NCBI GenBank assembly: GCA_046328505.1
Contig: JAXLWL010000003.1
Span: 744,001 to 808,000, forward strand
Direction of reading: 5' to 3'
Length of the DNA stretch: 64,000 nucleotides
Source: JBDHWG01 sp046328505
Lineage (GTDB): Bacteria > Chloroflexota > Anaerolineae > Epilineales > JAHCIE01
Part shown: positions 59,822 through 64,000 of the stretch, in pieces
How the letters are laid out: every line of letters starts with the position of its first letter
Position numbering within the stretch: the stretch's first letter is position 1
Notes under the pieces: generated by a model
The model's input: the letters and a program-made list of their open reading frames with translations, nothing else
Told to the model about the DNA's origin: nothing
Databases searched by the model: none
Position numbers and translations under genes: made by a program

Positions 59822-60610
59822 GTGGGAAGGCGCATTCACATCGTCGGCGGGCCGGGCAGCGGCAAGACGACATTTGCCCGGCGGCTGGCCCACCGGCTCA
59901 ACGTCCCGACATACGATATGGATGATATCGCGTTCGAGGTGCCCGAGTTCCGCTGGCGGCCTCTCGACGCGCGCCTCGCCAACGTAGGCTGGATCGCAGA
60001 GCAGTCCGCCTGGGTGACGGAGGCGGTGTGGCTCGGCTGGACGGATGAGCTGCTACGCCAGGCTGACACCATCGTGTGGCTGGATGTTGTCTCTGCGCCC
60101 ACGGCCCTGCGCCGCTTTGTGTCCCGCTTCACACAGGACAGCGTCGAGGAAGCGAAGCGGCAGCCCGGCGCGCGCAAGGTGGCACGGTTCGAGGACTACT
60201 GGCGTAACCTCCGTCTGCTGAGCAGTTCCCTCTACGCGACGTGGACGTATTATACCGCCCGTTGCGGTCCTCCTTTAGAGATAGACGATGCTGCGGCCAC
60301 GACCCGCGCGGCCACGGCCAGGCACCTCGTTCCGTTCCATGACAAAGTCGTCCAATGTCGTTCCGACTCGGATGTCGAGGCGTTCATGGTAGGCCTGTCC
60401 CTCAATCAACCAGACTCCCCAACCTCCGCCAACGATCTCGCGGTGCCGCCGAGCATCCAGGAGCTGCTCCGCTGCCCAATCTGCCGGGCGCAGCTCGATT
60501 TTTCAGGCAGCCGAGTTGCCTGCGTGGGTAGCCGGTCTCGACACGTGTTCCCGACTTTCGATGGTGTTCCGATTCTCATAAGCGAGCTAGAAAGTAGCCA
60601 GACTCATTAG
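59822..60610 (+). CDS. P-loop kinase fused to Trm112-like zinc ribbon
   Basis: A 262-residue protein. Residues ~1-200 are an adenylate kinase/FlaR-like P-loop domain (IHIVGGPGSGKTTFARRLAHRL with Walker A; DTIVWLDVVSAPTALRRFVSRF). A linker leads to a C-terminal zinc-ribbon segment (ELLRCPICRAQL, then FPTFDGVPILI) like the start of the methyltransferase at 42949. A GTG at 59822 with GGAGGG 7 nt upstream is chosen over another GTG at 59807. Such P-loop proteins may phosphorylate a small molecule; the substrate here is unknown. The fusion is unusual. Confidence 0.75.
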   Translation: MGRRIHIVGGPGSGKTTFARRLAHRLNVPTYDMDDIAFEVPEFRWRPLDARLANVGWIAEQSAWVTEAVWLGWTDELLRQADTIVWLDVVSAPTALRRFVSRFTQDSVEEAKRQPGARKVARFEDYWRNLRLLSSSLYATWTYYTARCGPPLEIDDAAATTRAATARHLVPFHDKVVQCRSDSDVEAFMVGLSLNQPDSPTSANDLAVPPSIQELLRCPICRAQLDFSGSRVACVGSRSRHVFPTFDGVPILISELESSQTH

Positions 60611-60612
60611 CC

Positions 60613-62328
60613 ATGAATAACCCCTTGATCGCCCCATATGGGGGCCAGTTGATAGACCTGGTCGTCGATGAGGACGCCCGCCCCGAACTCCTGGAGTATG
60701 CCCACCATCTGCCCTCGATCCAGATTTCCGAGCGCTCCGTCTGCGACCTGGAGATGCTGGCGACGGGGGCCTTCTCGCCCCTCGACCGCTTTATGGGGCA
60801 GGCCGATTACGCGAGTGTGCTGGACGACATGCGGCTGGCCTCCGGGCATATCTTCCCTATCCCCATCACGCTGCCCGTCACCCCGTCGCCGGATGTGCGG
60901 CTGGACCACGATGTGGCCCTGCGCAACGCGAAGAACGACCTTTTGGCGGTCATGACCGTGGAAGAAATCTACCCCTGGGACCTCGCCGAGACCGCCGCGA
61001 AGGTCTTCGGGACCCAGGACCTGCGCCACCCACTCATCTCGGAGATGCATAGCTGGGGCAAGCTCAACATCGCGGGGCGGCTGCGCGTGCTGCAATTGCC
61101 GAGGCACTACGACTTCGCCGATCTGCGGCTCACACCCCGGCAGACACGCGCCCGGCTCAGCACGATGGAGCGCGCCAACATCGTGGCGTTCCAGACGCGC
61201 AACCCCCTGCACCGCGCCCACGAGGAGCTGACCAAGCGCGCGATCCGCGACCTGGACGGCCTTCTGCTGCTGCACCCGGTTGTCGGCATGACCAAGCCGG
61301 GCGACGTGGACCACTTCACGCGGGTGCGCGCCTACAAGGCGCTGGCCCAAAAGCACTACGACTCGGACCACATCCTGCTGGCGCTGCTGCCCCTGGCGAT
61401 GCGACTCGCCGGCCCGCGCGAGGCGTTGTGGCACGCGCTCATCCGCCGCAACTACGGCGCGAACCATCTCATCGTCGGGCGCGACCACTCCAGCCCCGGC
61501 ATCGACTCGACCGGGCGCCCGTACTACGGCCCGTATGACGCTCAGGACCTCGTCAAGCGCTTCGAGAGGGAGCTTGGCGTGACAATGGTTCCATTCCGCG
61601 AGATGGTCTACCTCAAGGACGATGAGCGTTACGAAGAGGTGTCGAAAATCGAGGCCCAGGCGCCGATCATGTCGATCTCCGGCACGCAGGTGCGCGAGGA
61701 GTACCTGAACCGCGGCCGGGCGCTGCCGGGTTGGTTCACGCGGCCGGAGGTCGCCGAAATCCTGGCCGACGCCTATCCCCCGCGCCACCGCCAGGGCGTG
61801 TGCGTCTGGTTCACGGGTCTGAGCGGGGCCGGCAAGTCCACCACCGCGGATATTCTGACGGTCTTGCTCCAGGAGCACGGCCGACAGGTGACCAACCTCG
61901 ACGGCGACGTGGTGCGAACCCACCTCTCCAAGGGGTTGGGCTTCGACAAGGAAGACCGCGACACGAACATCCGACGCATCGGGTTCGTCGCGGCGGAGGT
62001 CGTGCGGCACGGCGGACTCGCGGTGTGCGCGGCGGTCAGCCCCTATCGGGCGGCACGAAACGATGTGCGGAACATGGTCGGCGCCGACCACTTCGTCGAA
62101 GTGTACGTCGACACCCCGCTGGAGGTGTGCGAGCAGCGCGACCCCAAGGGCATGTACGCCAAGGCGCGCCGCGGCGAGATCAAGGCGTTCACCGGCCTGG
62201 ACGACCCGTATGAGCCGCCGCTCTATCCCGAGATTAGCATTGACACAGTAGCCGCCGCCCCGGAAGAGAATGCGCGCCGGATACTGGATTACCTGATCGA
62301 CCAGGGTTTCGTTCGGACGCCGGCTTGA
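60613..62328 (+). CDS. bifunctional sulfate adenylyltransferase/APS kinase (PAPS synthesis)
   Basis: A 571-residue two-domain enzyme. The N-terminal ATP sulfurylase domain has QTRNPLHRAHEEL (HxxH catalytic pair) and IVGRDHSSPG. The C-terminal APS kinase domain (from ~395) has the P-loop GLSGAGKSTTADIL, NLDGDVVRTHLSKGLGF and KEDRDTNIRRIGFVAAE with APS-binding residues. It makes APS from sulfate and ATP and then PAPS, the donor for sulfotransferases. All catalytic segments are intact. It is placed 2 nt after the kinase gene inside the glycan operon, rather than with sulfate reduction genes. Confidence 0.93.
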   Translation: MNNPLIAPYGGQLIDLVVDEDARPELLEYAHHLPSIQISERSVCDLEMLATGAFSPLDRFMGQADYASVLDDMRLASGHIFPIPITLPVTPSPDVRLDHDVALRNAKNDLLAVMTVEEIYPWDLAETAAKVFGTQDLRHPLISEMHSWGKLNIAGRLRVLQLPRHYDFADLRLTPRQTRARLSTMERANIVAFQTRNPLHRAHEELTKRAIRDLDGLLLLHPVVGMTKPGDVDHFTRVRAYKALAQKHYDSDHILLALLPLAMRLAGPREALWHALIRRNYGANHLIVGRDHSSPGIDSTGRPYYGPYDAQDLVKRFERELGVTMVPFREMVYLKDDERYEEVSKIEAQAPIMSISGTQVREEYLNRGRALPGWFTRPEVAEILADAYPPRHRQGVCVWFTGLSGAGKSTTADILTVLLQEHGRQVTNLDGDVVRTHLSKGLGFDKEDRDTNIRRIGFVAAEVVRHGGLAVCAAVSPYRAARNDVRNMVGADHFVEVYVDTPLEVCEQRDPKGMYAKARRGEIKAFTGLDDPYEPPLYPEISIDTVAAAPEENARRILDYLIDQGFVRTPA

Positions 62329-62350
62329 TGCGGCTCAACCAGAGGCATTC

Positions 62351-63331
62351 ATGACACAGCTCTATGTAGTGGGCGGACAACAGCGCCATTTGCGGAAGCT
62401 CCAGGTCGGCGACGACGACTGGCACGGGTATCACAAGGGAATGATTCTGCGCGTCGATTCGACCACCGGACGCAGCGAGCTCTGCGCCGAGTACACCTCA
62501 CCCCCCGAGGTCTGCCCCGACAACGACCCGGAGATCGTGTTTCAGGCGAGCGCGGTTCAGGGCGACCGGTTCTATACCTGTACGCCAACTGAGGTGCTCA
62601 TCTACGCGCTGCCCAGCTTCGACCTGGTCGGCTATGTCTCGCTGCCGTGCTTCAACGACGTGCATCACGTGCGGCCGACGGCGTCCGGCACGATTCTGGT
62701 CGCCAACGCGGGCCTCGACATGATCCTGGAGATTACGCCCGACGGCCGCATCTGCCAGGTCTACAACGTCGTCGGCGAAGACCCGTGGGCGCGCTTCTCG
62801 CCTGATGTCGACTACCGCAGGGTGGAAAGCACGAAGCCCCACCAGTCGCACCCGAACTACATTTCCATGCTAGACGGCGAAGTCTGGGTGACGCGCTTCC
62901 GGCAGGGCGATACGATGTGTCTCGCCGATCCCGAGAGGCGAATATCCATCAGCACCGACCGCATTCATGATGGCGTGGAGCACGAGGGCAGGCTGTACTT
63001 CACGACCGTGAACGGCACCATCGTGGTCGCCAATCCGCAGACACTCCAGGTCGAGGACATCATTGACCTCGGCACGATGCACCCGGAAGGCACCCTGTTG
63101 GGCTGGTGCCGCGGTGTCATGCTGGAGGATAACGAGATGTGGGTCGGCTTCTCGCGTATACGCCCGACGAAGACGCGCGAGAACGTGACATGGCTGCTGC
63201 GCGGCTTCAAGCGCATGCAGGGCACCCACGTCGCCTGCTACGACCTGGCGGAGAGGCGCCTGCTGGCCGATATCGACCTGGAGCAGGCCGGCCTCAACAC
63301 CATCTTCAGCGTCTTTCCGGCGACAGATTGA
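62351..63331 (+). CDS. beta-propeller-like protein of unknown function
   Basis: A 326-residue soluble protein. Regular strand-turn patterns such as VDSTTGRSELCAEY, ASAVQGDRFYTCTPTEVLIYALPSFDLVG, GTILVANAGLDMILEITPDGRI and VNGTIVVANPQTLQVEDI suggest a five- or six-bladed propeller of the NHL/SMP type. His-rich HHVRPT and PHQSHPNY segments may bind metal. No signal peptide. No family was recognised. It is located between the PAPS synthase and the cohesin-like protein in the same operon, so a role in glycan modification is possible but unproven. Confidence 0.6.
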   Translation: MTQLYVVGGQQRHLRKLQVGDDDWHGYHKGMILRVDSTTGRSELCAEYTSPPEVCPDNDPEIVFQASAVQGDRFYTCTPTEVLIYALPSFDLVGYVSLPCFNDVHHVRPTASGTILVANAGLDMILEITPDGRICQVYNVVGEDPWARFSPDVDYRRVESTKPHQSHPNYISMLDGEVWVTRFRQGDTMCLADPERRISISTDRIHDGVEHEGRLYFTTVNGTIVVANPQTLQVEDIIDLGTMHPEGTLLGWCRGVMLEDNEMWVGFSRIRPTKTRENVTWLLRGFKRMQGTHVACYDLAERRLLADIDLEQAGLNTIFSVFPATD

Positions 63332-63343
63332 GGGCCAAAAAGA

Positions 63344-64000
63344 GTGGAAACTCAGCCGACTTTACGCGACGTCGTTCACCGAGTGCTCGCGCGGTGGCCG
63401 CGGGGCCTCCTCGTTGCCTCCGCGCTGCTCCTGCCGGTCACGCTGCGGCTTGCTGCCACGCGCCCGACAGACGTAACCCCCTCCCTGTCGATCGCAGCGC
63501 CGCAGCACGTCTCGGTGAATCAGCCAATGAGCATCGCCTTCAACCTGAAAGATGCAAGTGATGTGGGCGGCTTCGAGATGACCGTTCTCTATGACACCTC
63601 GGCCGTGGAATACGACGGCCTGCACCAGCTCAGTAGTGACCTGGGTCACTTCGGGCGCGGCATCCAGTCGTTCTCAGCGGAACGGCAGGACGGCATCTCC
63701 TTCGGCCTGTACTCGTGCCCGTTCTCGAAGTGCGTTTCGCCGCCCGCGGGCGAAACGCGGCAGACGACCGGGGCGTCGGGAACGCTGCACCTCACCGATC
63801 TTCTGCTCGTCGTGCATCGGCCCGCGCTCATCGAGGTCCGTATCGCCGAGGTAAAGGTGACGGCGCCGGATGGCACGCCTATTTCCGTCGATGTACCGAC
63901 ATCGAGTTTCGAGATCGAGGTCGGCGCGCCGCACCTCACCGATCACTACCCCGCGCCCACGCCGCCGTCCCAGCCGACGCCGCAAACGCCGACCGCTGCG
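63344..64000 (+). CDS. secreted cohesin-like domain protein, 5' part
   Basis: The frame is open from a GTG at 63344 to the right edge (219 codons), so the 3' end lies outside the window. An Arg-rich start and hydrophobic stretch (GLLVASALLLPVTLRLAA) act as signal peptide or anchor. Residues ~52-190 resemble a cohesin-type jelly-roll (VNQPMSIAFNLKDASDVGGF, then YDTSAVEYDGL and VEVRIAEVKVTAPDG-like strands). A Pro/Thr linker begins at ~200 (PAPTPPSQPTPQTPT). It is likely an extracellular or cell-wall protein at the end of the glycan operon. GAGGG 9 nt upstream of the GTG is a fair ribosome site. Confidence 0.65.
   Translation, partial: METQPTLRDVVHRVLARWPRGLLVASALLLPVTLRLAATRPTDVTPSLSIAAPQHVSVNQPMSIAFNLKDASDVGGFEMTVLYDTSAVEYDGLHQLSSDLGHFGRGIQSFSAERQDGISFGLYSCPFSKCVSPPAGETRQTTGASGTLHLTDLLLVVHRPALIEVRIAEVKVTAPDGTPISVDVPTSSFEIEVGAPHLTDHYPAPTPPSQPTPQTPTAA

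Noticed and set aside
60607..62091. 494-codon minus-strand open frame over the Sat-CysC gene
   Set aside because: A shadow of a GC-rich gene with strong third-position bias; no ribosome site or family resemblance.
1..64000. tRNA, rRNA or riboswitch genes
   Set aside because: No cloverleaf, conserved rRNA segment or known riboswitch core was recognised by eye; an automated covariance search would be needed to exclude small ones.

Overview
The window reads as a high-GC, densely coded bacterial chromosome segment, most likely from a Chloroflexota lineage. That assignment is inference. It rests on secreted and regulatory proteins with very long Thr/Pro linkers, a roughly 900-residue MalT/LuxR-type ATPase regulator, anti-sigma factors with DUF5667-like domains, DUF1616 and DUF892 proteins, and CATTGCGAG-type dispersed hairpins. 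No rRNA, tRNA, CRISPR array, prophage or intact insertion sequence was seen.

Region by region. 0-4.4 kb: the end of a LOG-family gene, then a stress-type island (membrane protein, YflT/Gly-zipper protein, Ser/Gly-repeat protein, DUF892 ferritin-like protein, alpha/beta hydrolase). 4.5-9.2 kb, minus strand: recQ, a formate/nitrite-family transporter and a GH13 branching-type enzyme. 9.4-14.7 kb: a MalT-like regulator with a near-leaderless promoter, a small protein and two multi-span membrane proteins separated by a 195-bp tandem repeat. 14.6-27.8 kb: mixed housekeeping genes (two MFS exporters, an orphan DNA methyltransferase, a PpiC lipoprotein, a VOC dioxygenase, a Trx-VKOR fusion, a BrnT-type toxin-antitoxin pair, a PfkB kinase, a hexapeptide acetyltransferase, an M20 peptidase, a nucleotidyltransferase), then a MITE-like element. 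28.3-38.2 kb: a secreted glycosidase-like protein, an esterase, an MBL hydrolase, a DinB protein, an unknown nuclease-like protein, a truncated SnoaL/DUF4440 gene and two ECF sigma factors, one paired with a Thr/Pro-stalk anti-sigma factor.

38.3-64 kb is a large surface or exopolysaccharide locus. It comprises a secreted GH26 enzyme with duplicated malectin domains, two minus-strand gene groups (a deacetylase, a GT4 enzyme and a methyltransferase; then four glycosyltransferases), and a divergent co-directional run of 13 tightly packed genes. That run holds GT2 and GT4 enzymes, a GT-C-like membrane protein, DUF1616, a tandem GT-like pair, a Wzx-type flippase, a P-loop kinase/zinc-ribbon fusion, bifunctional Sat-CysC (PAPS synthesis), a propeller-like protein and a cohesin-like surface protein. 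Together they suggest assembly, export and possibly sulfation of a glycan.

The main hidden signal is a set of intergenic strings matching the sigma-54 (RpoN) promoter consensus TGGCAY-N5-TTGCW with exact GG-N10-GC spacing. Seven full matches and two near matches were found, each pointing at a nearby gene, and two are arranged as divergent pairs. They would link the small stress-type proteins, the branching enzyme, the nuclease-like protein and an ECF sigma gene into one regulon.
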